Source: VYDC01 sp963667515 (GTDB lineage Bacteria; Chloroflexota; Dehalococcoidia; UBA2979). Taken from it: DNA of 64,000 nucleotides. Below, one piece after another: positions 8,606 through 16,516 of the stretch. Position 1 is the first letter of the stretch; every line of letters starts with the position of its first letter. The stretch covers positions 148,014-212,013 of the forward strand of contig CAXXXY010000005.1 in NCBI GenBank assembly GCA_963667515.2, in the 5' to 3' direction. Position numbers and translations under genes: made by a program. The notes under the pieces are model-generated. The model was not told where the DNA came from and did no database searches. It worked only from the letters and a program-made list of their open reading frames with translations.

Positions 8606-9636
8606 TCGCACGGCGCCACCGAGACGCTCTCCAGCACGCGCCGCGTGCGCACGAGCGCCTCCTCGACGTCCTCCGTCGAGACATCGAGGTGCGTGGCCAT
8701 CCGCAGCCGCCGCGGCGCCGTGCCCGAGACGAGCACCCCCGCCGCGACGAGCGCGCTGCGGAGCGCCTGCGGGTCGGCGCCGTCGTACTCGACGAAGACG
8801 AGGTTGCTCTCGACGGCCGCGGTGTCGAGGTGCAGGCCGGGGAGCAGGGCGAGCCCCTCGGCGAGGCGCCGGGCGTGGGCGTGATCCTCGGCAAGCCGCT
8901 CGACGTTGTGCTCCAGCGCGTAGAGCGCCGCCGCCGCGATCACCCCCGACTGCCGCATCCCCCCGCCGAGCTGCCGGCGGACGCCGCGCGCGCGCTCCAT
9001 CAGCTCGCGCGGGCCGCACAGCACGGAGCCGACCGGCGCGCCCAGCCCCTTCGAGAAGCAGAACGAGACGGTGTCGGCCTCGGCAACGAGAGTGGCGGCG
9101 TCCGTCTCCAGCGCGGCGGCGGCGTTGAAGATGCGCGCGCCGTCGATGTGCACGCGGGCGCCGGCCGCCCGCGCCGCCGCCGCGACCTCGCGGGTGTGGG
9201 TGAGCCGGACGGCCGCGCCGCCGCAGCGGTTGTGCGTGTTCTCCAGGCAGACCAGCGCGGCGCCGCCGTCGATCGCGGCGTCGAGCGCCTCCAGCTCCAG
9301 CCGGCCGCGCGCGTCGTTCGGCACGACGGCGAGGTGGATGCCGCCCAGCGCGGGCGCGCCCAGCCTCTCGTGGTGGACGATGTGCGACTCGGAGCCGACC
9401 ACCGCCTGCTCGCCGCGGCCGCAGTGGAGCAGCAGCGCGATCAGGTTCGCCATCGTGCCGCTGGGCACGTAGAGCGCCGCCTCCTTGCCGACGCGGTCGG
9501 CGGCGGCGCGCTCCAGCGCCTGCACGGTGGGGTCGTCGCCGAGCACGTCGTCGCCGACCTCGGCGTCGGCCATCGCGCGACGCATCGCGGGCGAGGGGCG
9601 CGTGACGGTGTCGGAGCGCAGATCGATGACCCGCAG
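8602..9636 (-). CDS. ltaE: low-specificity L-threonine aldolase
   Basis: A PLP enzyme of fold type I that cleaves L-threonine or allo-threonine to glycine and acetaldehyde. The PLP lysine is in FSKGLGAPVGS, with the HIDGARIFNAA aspartate motif before it. The first ATG (9585) would remove the conserved opening IDLRSDTVTRP, which is encoded just upstream in the same frame. A CTG at 9636 preceded by GGAGGG at 7-nt spacing restores it, so I place the start there (about 344 residues); no ATG, GTG or TTG was seen in frame between it and 9585. The stop overlaps the lipoprotein start. Confidence 0.88.
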   Translation of the reverse strand: MRVIDLRSDTVTRPSPAMRRAMADAEVGDDVLGDDPTVQALERAAADRVGKEAALYVPSGTMANLIALLLHCGRGEQAVVGSESHIVHHERLGAPALGGIHLAVVPNDARGRLELEALDAAIDGGAALVCLENTHNRCGGAAVRLTHTREVAAAARAAGARVHIDGARIFNAAAALETDAATLVAEADTVSFCFSKGLGAPVGSVLCGPRELMERARGVRRQLGGGMRQSGVIAAAALYALEHNVERLAEDHAHARRLAEGLALLPGLHLDTAAVESNLVFVEYDGADPQALRSALVAAGVLVSGTAPRRLRMATHLDVSTEDVEEALVRTRRVLESVSVAPCE

Positions 9637-9807
9637 GGGACGGCCCTCCGCAACGTGGCCCGTCGAGCAGGGACGACGGCGCCGCCGAGCGTAGCAGAGC
9701 GCCCGCGCACGATCGCCCCGTGCAGGCGGAGCCGGAGGCGAGGCGGGCGACGACCGCAGGGGGCACAGACGGAGGAGCGGGGAGAGCGGACAGCGACGAG
9801 GCCGGGG

Positions 9808-10263
9808 CTACGGGGAGGCGGTCGCGCTCTCCCACAGCGTCTCGTAGCCCTCGCCGCCGCGGATCGCGGCGACGAGGTCGATGCGCTCGGCACGGAGCGC
9901 GCCCTGGAAGGCGCGCTCGCACTCGGCGGCGAGCTCCGGCCCGCCCTCCTCGACGAGGCGCCGCTCGATGTGCTCCCACAGCCCCATCTCGCGCATCATC
10001 TGCACGCGCCGCGGCCACTCGAAGACCGTGATCTGCTCGGGCAGCCCCAGGTCGGGGCGCTCGCGGCGGAGGTAGCGGTAGCGCTCCTCGGCGGAGTGCA
10101 CGCGCGGCACCAGCCGGATGAAGGGGCGGTCGGTCGGGCAGGTGCGCGCGTCGACGAGGAGCCGCTGATCGATGAGGCCGAAGCGGACGACGAAGACATC
10201 CGCTTCGCGGATCACGCCGACGATGGCGTCCATGTCGATGCCGAACTCGCGGTCCACGGCCAC
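9808..10263 (-). CDS. conserved hypothetical protein
   Basis: About 151 residues from a GTG at 10263; the frame remains open upstream but becomes Arg/Gly-rich and unlikely to be protein. The sequence is compact and charged (IREADVFVVRFGLIDQRLLVD, then FIRLVPRVHSAEERYRYLRR and EQITVFEWPRR), has no membrane segment or signal peptide, and looks like a soluble single-domain protein. A run of ten G lies just upstream at about 10321-10330. No family recognised. Neighbours are threonine aldolase downstream and the broken ccdA upstream. Confidence 0.65.
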   Translation of the reverse strand: MAVDREFGIDMDAIVGVIREADVFVVRFGLIDQRLLVDARTCPTDRPFIRLVPRVHSAEERYRYLRRERPDLGLPEQITVFEWPRRVQMMREMGLWEHIERRLVEEGGPELAAECERAFQGALRAERIDLVAAIRGGEGYETLWESATASP

Positions 10264-10408
10264 CCCGCCCCGCGCCGGTCGCCCGGCGCTTCGACCCCCG
10301 CCGAGGGTCGCCTCGATTGTAGGGGGGGGGCCGTCGGCGCGGCAACGCCGCGCGGCACGCGGCCCCACCGGGCGGCTCGCAGCTCACGCTGCCCCTCGCG
10401 CCGGAGGG

Positions 10409-11246
10409 CTAGACCTCGACGGGGAGCTGGTAGGTGCGATCGAGGTAGGGGATGTGCACCAGGCCGCTCATCTGCAGCCCGAAGGCGATGAGCACCACGC
10501 CGCCGATCTGCGTCAGCGTGTCGAGCGAGTCCTGCACCAGCGTGCCGACGAAGCCGACCGAGGCGCCGACGATGGCGAAGACGATGGTGAACCCGATGAC
10601 GAAGGCGACCGAGTGGCCGAAGACGCGCCGCCGGTCGGCCTTCGCGTCGCCGGTCCCGAAGACGGCCTCGCCCGCGAGGTTCGCGAGATAGGCCGGCCAC
10701 CAGCGGCAGCACGCACGGCGAGAGGAAGGAGACGAGTCCGCCGAAGAAGGCGATCATCGGCCCGGCCGCGCCGTCGATGGCCGGTCGAGAGATCCTGCTC
10801 GGCGCCCTCGGTGGAGCTGAAGAGGAAGCCGAAGCTCTGGAAGTAGTTGTTGAGGCGCCCGAACTCGCCCAGCAGCATCAGCGTCCCGACGCCGATGAAG
10901 AGCGCGCCCGAGACGATCATGATGCGCCCCATGTAGGGGTAGATGGCGCGGATGCGCGGGGCGAACCAGCCGAAAAAGAGCCCGAAGGCGAGGAACCACA
11001 CGCCGAGGGCCCAGCGCGTAGAAGGTGAGCAGCAGCGCGCCCTGGCCGGCCGTGCCCGCTGGTGGCCGCCAGCGTCAGCACCACGCCGAGGATCGGCCCG
11101 ATGCAGGGCGACCACGCCACCGAGAACGCCGAGCCGATCAGGAACGAGCGCGCGTAGCCCTTGCGCTGCTCGGGCGGGCCCGCGGACGGGCTCTCGCTCG
11201 GCCCGCCGGCTCCCGGGATCGCGGTGGGTGGCGACTGGACGGCCAT
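10409..11246 (-). pseudogene. ccdA: CcdA-type thiol-disulfide membrane protein, halves in reversed order, frameshifted
   Basis: CcdA carries reducing equivalents across the membrane for cytochrome c maturation. Here the strand reads, from an ATG at 11246 with an AAGGGAG RBS, a Pro-rich leader followed by the normally C-terminal half (AFSVAWSPCIGPILG, FLAFGLFFGWFAPRIR, LLGEFGRLNNYFQSFG). Only then comes the normally N-terminal half (AFFGGLVSFLSPCVLPLV to the TAG at 10409). Both active-site cysteines (WSPC, LSPC) are present. At least three single-base insertions in G or C runs (near 10700, 11020 and 11060) and one shift at the junction near 10790 break the frame. Corrected, it would be one about 280-residue protein with permuted halves, or two adjacent genes. 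Confidence 0.7.
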
Positions 11247-11283
11247 GCTGCGCTCCCTTCGCGTGCTCCCTGCCCGCGCCTCC

Positions 11284-11289
11284 AGTATC
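11284..11289 (-). promoter_or_regulatory. probable -10 of ccdA next to the IS481 insertion
   Basis: On the minus strand GATACT lies about 38 nt upstream of the ccdA ATG. The IS481 target duplication (11293-11298) begins 3 bp further upstream, so any native -35 hexamer has been displaced and the IS end now supplies that position. Confidence 0.4.
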
Positions 11290-11298
11290 GAGCCTAGC

Positions 11299-12347
11299 TG
11301 TAGTTCCCACGTGGTTGTTGACAGGATGAGGGGCCTCGCCCGCTGCTGTGTGTGACAGCACGGCAGTAGCGAGGAGAGGACACCCTCATGGCCCATCGTA
11401 ACGCGCGGCTGACGCCGCTGACCCGACTCGAACTCGTGCGGGAAGTGGACGCCGGCTGGCCCCAGGCTGAGGTCGCTCGCCACTTCCGCGTCTCCCGCCA
11501 CACCGTTGCCAAGTGGCTGGGGCGCTTCCGGACGGAGGGAGCGGCAGGGCTCGAGGACCGCAGCTCCGCCCCGCGCGCGCATCCCCGGCGCACGCCGCCC
11601 GAGCTGGAGCGACGCATCTGCGCCGTGCGACGCACGCAGGGATTCGGGCCGCATCGCATCCAGTGGGCGCTCGGGGTCGCCCGCTCCACGGTCTACGCCG
11701 TGCTGCGGCGCCGCGGCCTCAACCGGCTCGACCGCCTGCACCGCGTCACCCGGGAGCCGGTCCGCTACGAGCACGACGCCCCCGGCGACCTGCTGCATCT
11801 CGACGTGAAGAAGCTCGGGCGCGTCCCCGAGGGCGGCGGCAAGCGAATGGCGCCTGGCTTCGCCGAGACGCGCTCCGGGCCGCATTCGCGGCGTTCGCTG
11901 GGGCTGGAGTACCTACACGTCGCCGTCGACGACCACAGCCGTTACGCCTACGTCTCCGTCCTGCCCGACGAGCGTGGCGCGAGCTGCGCCGCCTTCCTCG
12001 AGCAGGCGCTCGCGGCCTTCCGCCGGCGTGGCGTGCGCGTGCGCCGGGTCCTGACCGACAACGCGAAGGCCTACACCGTCGCCCGCAGCTTCCACGGCGC
12101 CGCCGCCGCCGCAGACGTGCGGCTGTCGCACACGCGGCCCTACCGCCCGCAGACGAACGGCAAAGCCGAGCGTTTCATCCAGATCCTGCAGAACGAGTGG
12201 GCCTACGCCCGCCCCTACCGCTCCAACGCCGAGCGGCTGCGCCAGCTCCCACGCTGGCTCTACCGCTACAATCACCGCCGACCGCACGGCGGCGTCGGCG
12301 GGGCCGTCCCCGCCTCCCGCCTGTGAACAACCTTCCTGGGTAGTACA
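11299..12347 (+). mobile_element. IS481-family insertion sequence, copy 1
   Basis: A 1,049-bp element with imperfect 27-bp terminal inverted repeats (left TGTAGTTCCCACG..., right end complement TGTACTACCCAGG...; 22 of 27 match in the intact copies). It is flanked by the 6-bp target duplication CCTAGC (11293-11298 and 12348-12353). IS481 elements are known to target NCTAGN. This copy lacks one A in the left repeat compared with the 1,050-bp copies. It carries one transposase gene and lies between ccdA and a small hypothetical gene. Confidence 0.95.
11388..12326 (+). CDS. IS481-family transposase (copy 1)
   Basis: 312 residues. The N-terminal helix-turn-helix (QAEVARHFRVSRHTVAKWL, about 28-46) is followed by a second winged region and an RNase H-like DDE core: Asp in LLHLDVKKLG, Asp in VLTDNAKAY, and Glu in KAERFIQILQNEW. 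The C-terminal RRPHGGVGG motif is typical of the family. It differs from the other copies by Thr for Ala in FRTEGAAG. The ATG lies about 90 bp inside the left end. Presumably active given near-identical copies in the window. Confidence 0.95.
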   Translation: MAHRNARLTPLTRLELVREVDAGWPQAEVARHFRVSRHTVAKWLGRFRTEGAAGLEDRSSAPRAHPRRTPPELERRICAVRRTQGFGPHRIQWALGVARSTVYAVLRRRGLNRLDRLHRVTREPVRYEHDAPGDLLHLDVKKLGRVPEGGGKRMAPGFAETRSGPHSRRSLGLEYLHVAVDDHSRYAYVSVLPDERGASCAAFLEQALAAFRRRGVRVRRVLTDNAKAYTVARSFHGAAAAADVRLSHTRPYRPQTNGKAERFIQILQNEWAYARPYRSNAERLRQLPRWLYRYNHRRPHGGVGGAVPASRL

Positions 12348-12474
12348 CCTAGCGCACCGCCGCGGCAGCACCGTGACACCGCTCACCGGTTTGCCCGCGC
12401 GACGCGTCGACCCGCCTGAGCGCGCGCCCTTCGAACGCCCGCGCGGACCGCGCCGGAGCCTCGCGCCGCGGCGG

Positions 12475-12681
12475 CTACTCCTCGACGCCGAGGAGGCGGC
12501 GGCGCGCCTGGTCGTAGCGCTCCTTGGCGCTCGCCTCGCGGTTGAGCAGGCCCTTCAGCTGATCGGGGCGCAGTCGCTCTCCGTCCAGCAGCACTGCGTG
12601 CAGCCGCTCGAGCTGGGCCTGCCAGCCCTCGTACGCCGCGCGGTAGGCCGCGCGCGGGTCGTCGACCGCCTCGTTCGTCAT
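12475..12681 (-). CDS. small conserved hypothetical protein
   Basis: 68 residues from the ATG at 12681, chosen because AGGA lies about 9 nt upstream; a longer in-frame start 27 bp upstream has no RBS. The protein is charged and mostly helical (AYRAAYEGWQAQLERLHAVL, LNREASAKERYDQARRRLLG), with no membrane segment or Cys. Function unknown. It is divergent from the aldo/keto reductase gene. Confidence 0.6.
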   Translation of the reverse strand: MTNEAVDDPRAAYRAAYEGWQAQLERLHAVLLDGERLRPDQLKGLLNREASAKERYDQARRRLLGVEE

Positions 12682-12788
12682 GCGCCCGATCCTAGCGTGT
12701 GCCGTCACGCGCCGGCTCGGCAGGCGTCGCGCACTGGCGCGGCCCCGGGTAGCCTGCGCGTCGTGCAGCAGGCGATGGGGGAGGCGCC

Positions 12789-13742
12789 ATGGAGTATCGG
12801 AAGCTGGGGCGGTCGGGGCTCGACGTGTCGGTGATCGGGCTGGGAGGCAACACCTTCGGGCGCCGCTGCGACGACGCCCAGACGGCGAGCATCCTGGACG
12901 CGGCGCTCGACGCCGGCATCCAGACCGTGGACACGGCCGACATCTACGGTGGCGGCGGCGCCTCGGAGGAGTACATCGGCCGCGCGCTCGCCGGCGGCAA
13001 GCGAGAGCGCTGGGTCGTCATGACGAAGTTCGGCGGGCGCACGCAGGACGGCCCCAACGGCTCCGGCTCCTCGCGGCGCTACATCCGCCAGCAGGTGGCG
13101 GCTTCGCTGCGTCGGCTCAACACCGACTACATCGATGTCTACCAGGTGCACTTCGCCGACCGGCACACCCCGCTCCAGGAGACGATGGCCGCCCTCGACG
13201 AGCTGGTGCGCGACGGGCTCGTGCGCTACATCGGCTGCTCCAACTACTCGGCGTGGCAGCTCGCGGAGTCGCAGTGGCAGGCGCGCCGACACGGCGGCGC
13301 GGCCTTCGTCGCCTCGCAGCCCGCGTACAACCTGCTCAACCGCGCCGTCGAGGCGGAGCACATCCCCGCGTGCCTGCACTACGGCGTGGGGCTGATCCCC
13401 TACTCGCCGCTCGCGGGCGGCTTCCTCACGGGCAAGTACCGCGCGGGCGAGGCGGCACCCGAAGGCAGCCGCTACAGCGACCCCGCCATCGCCCGCTTCG
13501 CGGAGCGGATGCTGACGGAGCAGAACTACGCGCAGGTCGCGGCGCTGGAGCGCTTCGCCGAGGCGCGCGGCCTCTCGATGCTGCAGCTCGCGCTGGGCTG
13601 GCTCGCGGCGCAGCCTGTGGTGTCCACGGTGATCGTCGGCGCCACCTCCCCGGAGCAGGTGCAGGCGAACGCGGCCTGCGCCGAGGTCGCGCTCTCCGCC
13701 GACGATCTCGCGGAGCTCGACGAGGTGACGGCGGGGGCCTAG
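12789..13742 (+). CDS. aldo/keto reductase
   Basis: 317 residues, a (beta/alpha)8 barrel NAD(P)H-dependent oxidoreductase. The catalytic tetrad is visible: Asp and Tyr in DTADIYG, Lys in VMTKFGG, His in YQVHFAD. The nucleotide-binding C-terminal part (STVIVGATSPEQVQANA) is also typical. It resembles the YghZ/Kv-beta-like subgroup with the GCSNYSAWQL motif. The start at 12789 gives the usual MEYRKLGRSGLDVS opening. An LLM-class oxidoreductase follows 56 bp downstream on the same strand, so they may be co-transcribed. Substrate unknown. Confidence 0.93.
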   Translation: MEYRKLGRSGLDVSVIGLGGNTFGRRCDDAQTASILDAALDAGIQTVDTADIYGGGGASEEYIGRALAGGKRERWVVMTKFGGRTQDGPNGSGSSRRYIRQQVAASLRRLNTDYIDVYQVHFADRHTPLQETMAALDELVRDGLVRYIGCSNYSAWQLAESQWQARRHGGAAFVASQPAYNLLNRAVEAEHIPACLHYGVGLIPYSPLAGGFLTGKYRAGEAAPEGSRYSDPAIARFAERMLTEQNYAQVAALERFAEARGLSMLQLALGWLAAQPVVSTVIVGATSPEQVQANAACAEVALSADDLAELDEVTAGA

Positions 13743-13798
13743 CGAGCCTCGGTGCAGCGGCCGCGCAGCGGCGAGGGCGCGGCGAGACGGGAGCGCGC

Positions 13799-14749
13799 GT
13801 GCGCATCGGCATCCAGCTCGAGTGCCAGGAGGCGATCGACTGGGGCACCGCGCGCCGCGTGGCGCGCGCCGCCGACGATCTCGGCTTCGACTCGCTGTGG
13901 TGCTCCGACCACGTCTTCTCGCAGCGCGCCGATCCCGACCGCGTCTCCGTCGACCCGTTCCTCGCGCTGGCCGTGATGGCGGCGGAGACGCAGCGCGTGG
14001 AGCTCGGCACGCTGGTCACGGCCATCGGCTTCCGCCCGCCCGCGATCGTCGGGCGCATGGCCGCCCACCTCGACGCGCTCTCGGGTGGCCGCTTCACGCT
14101 CGGCATCGGCGCCGGCTGGGGCGAGGGCGAGCACCGCGCCTACGGCGCCCCCTTCCCGCCCCCGCGCGAGCGACTCGACCGGCTGGAGGAGGCGGTGCGG
14201 CTGCTGCGCGTGCTGTGGCAGGGCGGCCCCGTCGACTTCGAGGGCGCGCACTACCGGCTGGAGCAAGCGTACTGCTACCCGCGCCCGGTGCGCGGCACGG
14301 TGCCGCTCCTGATCGGCGGCTCCGGCCGGCGCACGATCGGCATCGCGGCGCGCCATGCCGACGAGTGGAACGTCGTCGCGCTCACGCTCGAGGGCTGGGC
14401 CGAGACGCGCGCCGTCTTCCTCGAGCGCTGCGCCGAGCTGGGCCGCGACCCGGCGCAGGTGCGCTGCTCGCAGGTGTCGGGCGTGCTCGTCGGCCGCGAC
14501 GAGCGCGAGCTGCGCGCGCACCTGGAGCGGGTGGCGGCGCGCATCCCCTCGCTCGCCGGCCGCGAGCCGGAGCGCGCGCTGGGCTCGTTGCGCCGCCACG
14601 GCTGGCTGGTCGGCACGCCCGGCGAGCTCGTCGACGAGCTCGGGCGCCGCGCCGAGGCGGGACAGGACCGCATGATGCTCGAGCACCACACCGGCGAGGA
14701 TCTGCAGGCCCTGGAGCTCCTCGCCGCCGAGGTGCTTCCGCAGCTCTGA
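13799..14749 (+). CDS. LLM-class (F420-type) oxidoreductase
   Basis: 316 residues, luciferase-like monooxygenase TIM barrel. The opening (MRIGIQLECQEAIDWGTARR) and the core motifs GFDSLWCSDHVF, LGTLVTAIGFRPPAIVGRMA, GRFTLGIGAGW and the C-terminal LLIGGSGRRTIGIAARHADEWN match the TIGR03560/TIGR03621-type F420-dependent group. GTG start at 13799 with GGGAG upstream. Expected to transfer hydride from coenzyme F420H2 or FMNH2; the substrate cannot be read from sequence. A second LLM protein lies at 53.3 kb. Confidence 0.9.
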   Translation: MRIGIQLECQEAIDWGTARRVARAADDLGFDSLWCSDHVFSQRADPDRVSVDPFLALAVMAAETQRVELGTLVTAIGFRPPAIVGRMAAHLDALSGGRFTLGIGAGWGEGEHRAYGAPFPPPRERLDRLEEAVRLLRVLWQGGPVDFEGAHYRLEQAYCYPRPVRGTVPLLIGGSGRRTIGIAARHADEWNVVALTLEGWAETRAVFLERCAELGRDPAQVRCSQVSGVLVGRDERELRAHLERVAARIPSLAGREPERALGSLRRHGWLVGTPGELVDELGRRAEAGQDRMMLEHHTGEDLQALELLAAEVLPQL

Positions 14750-14929
14750 AGCGCACCGCGGGCCGGCTTCGGCCTCGCCAGCGCGCGCCGGCCGCGTCCG
14801 CGGCGACCTCCGCCACCGACGTCGCCGCCCGGTCCCGAGAGGCTGGCGCGGAGGGGCTGCACGCAACGGCCGGGTATCCTTCGGTGGTGCTCGCATCGAG
14901 CGGGCGGCGAGCGTGGGAGGGGCGGAGCC

Positions 14930-15106
14930 ATGGAACCGATCACGTTCGTGGACGGCACGTGGACGGCGCAATGCTACTTCAACAACCAGCGCTGCCCGTC
15001 GCTATGGAAGTCCGAGTACCTGCAGTCGCAGCAGGCGGCGGAGAAGGAGCTGATGGCTCACTACCGCCTGCGGCACCCCGAGTTCGTGAAGGGCGCGCAG
15101 GGGTAA
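14930..15106 (+). CDS. small Cys/His protein, possible zinc-binding micro-protein
   Basis: 58 residues from the ATG at 14930, preceded by a strong GGAGGGGCGGAG ribosome-binding region, ending at TAA 15106. Two Cys (positions 15 and 22, spacing CX6C) and two His (44 and 49, HX4H) could form a C2H2-like metal site around a helical stretch rich in Gln, Ala and Glu. There is no signal peptide. It stands alone, 180 bp after the LLM gene and 275 bp before the MDR pseudogene. Function unknown; the RBS and composition argue it is real. Confidence 0.6.
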   Translation: MEPITFVDGTWTAQCYFNNQRCPSLWKSEYLQSQQAAEKELMAHYRLRHPEFVKGAQG

Positions 15107-15380
15107 GCCTGCCGTCGAGGCAGCGCGGTGCCCCGGGGCCGGAGTCGGCTCCGCCCGCAAGCTTCCGGCTCGCCCCGCGCCTGCGATCGCCGCGCGTCCG
15201 TCACCAGGGCTGTCTCGGCCCCTGCGTCCGGCCCAAGAGAACCGAGCAGGAGAGGACTTTCCGCGCTGCGGGTTTGCCTCGCGGTTCCGCGACGATGGCC
15301 TCACCGACTGGCGTCGCCCACGAGGCGCGCCGCGCACGCCTCGATGTCGCGACCGACCGGGAACGCAGCGAGGGGGTCGC

Positions 15381-16421
15381 ATGAAACGGAACACGATCCA
15401 TCGCGTCGTCGTCTCGCGGCATGGTGGGCCGGACGTGCTGCAGGTGGTGGAGGAGGATCTCCCCGAACCCGGGCCCGGCGAGGTTCGGGTGTAGGTCCTG
15501 GCCGCCGGGGTCTCCGCTTTCGATCTCATGTACCGACGCTGGGGGTGGCTCCCCGGGAGTCCGCGCGTGCCGTTCTCGCTCGGCGAGGACGTCGTCGGCA
15601 CGGTGGACGAGCTGGGAGAGGGAGTGTCATCGCTCGAGGTGGGGGCAGAGGGTCGCCGGCGGGACGTGGGCCCTGGGCGTCGGTGACGGCTACACGGAGT
15701 CCCTCTGCCTGCCGACGGCCGAGCTCGTGCCCGTCTCCGCGGAGCTGGACCCTGCCGTGGCCGTGTGCCTGGTGGTCAACTACTCACCGCTCATCTGCAT
15801 CTGCACCAGTACGGCAGAGCCCGGAGGGGCGAGCGTGTCCTCGTCCACGGTGCGGCCGGAGGCGTGGGGCCAGCCCTGCTCGATCTCGGCAGGGCTGGCC
15901 AGGCTGGAGATGTACGGCACGGCGTCGGGGCGCCACCACGAGGTGGTCTCCGCGCTGGGAGCCACGCCGATCGACTACCGCACCGAGGACTTCGTCAGCG
16001 CGTCCGCAGCCTGACCGGCGACGGCGTGGACGTCGCGGTCGACCCGGTCGGCGGCGCGCGGCAGCTGTGGCGCTCCTACCGAGCCCTGCGCACAGGCGGG
16101 CGGCTCGTGTGGCTGGGCTCAGCCGCGGCGAAGGGAGGCGGACCGCTGCGGGTCGGCACGCTCAGCATGCTGACCGTGCTCCTGCTCAAGCTGATCCCCG
16201 ACGGCAAGAAGGTGCCGTCGACCCCGGATCTGGGGAAGTTCGCTCGGGGGCACGGCACCTGGCATCGCGAGACGCTGGCGCAGCTCCTCGATTCGGCTGC
16301 GGCGGGCCGGATCACGCCGCTGGTGGCGGAGCGCATCCCGCTGGCGGACGCCGCTCGCGCTCACGAGCTGCTCGAGCGCGGCGGACACGCCGGCAAGACC
16401 GTCTTGATGGCAAACGCATAG
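15381..16421 (+). pseudogene. degraded zinc-type/quinone oxidoreductase (MDR family)
   Basis: From ATG 15381 the sequence matches the medium-chain dehydrogenase/reductase family: VVSRHGGPDVLQVVEEDLPEP, then AAGVSAFDLMYRRWGW, GEDVVGTVDELGEG, a GAAGGVG nucleotide-binding motif and a C-terminal ITPLVAERIPLADAARAHELLE. Codon 38 is TAG (15492-15494), where the family has a sense codon, and several frame changes follow (near 15650, 15785, 15890 and 16005). The number and type of lesions (nonsense plus indels outside G/C runs) suggest true decay rather than sequencing error. It lies immediately left of the tRNA-Glu-associated island. Confidence 0.8.
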
Positions 16422-16452
16422 CTGTCACCGAACGGAGCGCGTAACGAGTGCC

Positions 16453-16507
16453 TGAGCCGGCCGCTCAGGGTGGAAGAGCTGGTGCCTCCAGGGGGCTCGA
16501 ATCCCCG
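16453..16507. repeat. att-like direct repeat of the tRNA-Glu 3' end (left)
   Basis: 55 bp matching 20989-21044 with only a few differences: a perfect TGAGCCGGCCGCTCAG block, then TGGAAGAGCTGGTGCC, then the T-arm/acceptor part of tRNA-Glu in the same orientation. There is no complete tRNA here. The arrangement (intact tRNA at the other end, island lying 3' of it) is what tRNA-targeting integration leaves behind. Confidence 0.7.
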
Positions 16508-16516
16508 ACGGCCTCT

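Noticed and set aside
16460..16507. A tRNA-Glu gene at 16.5 kb
   Set aside because: Only the 3' quarter matches; no anticodon arm or 5' acceptor strand.
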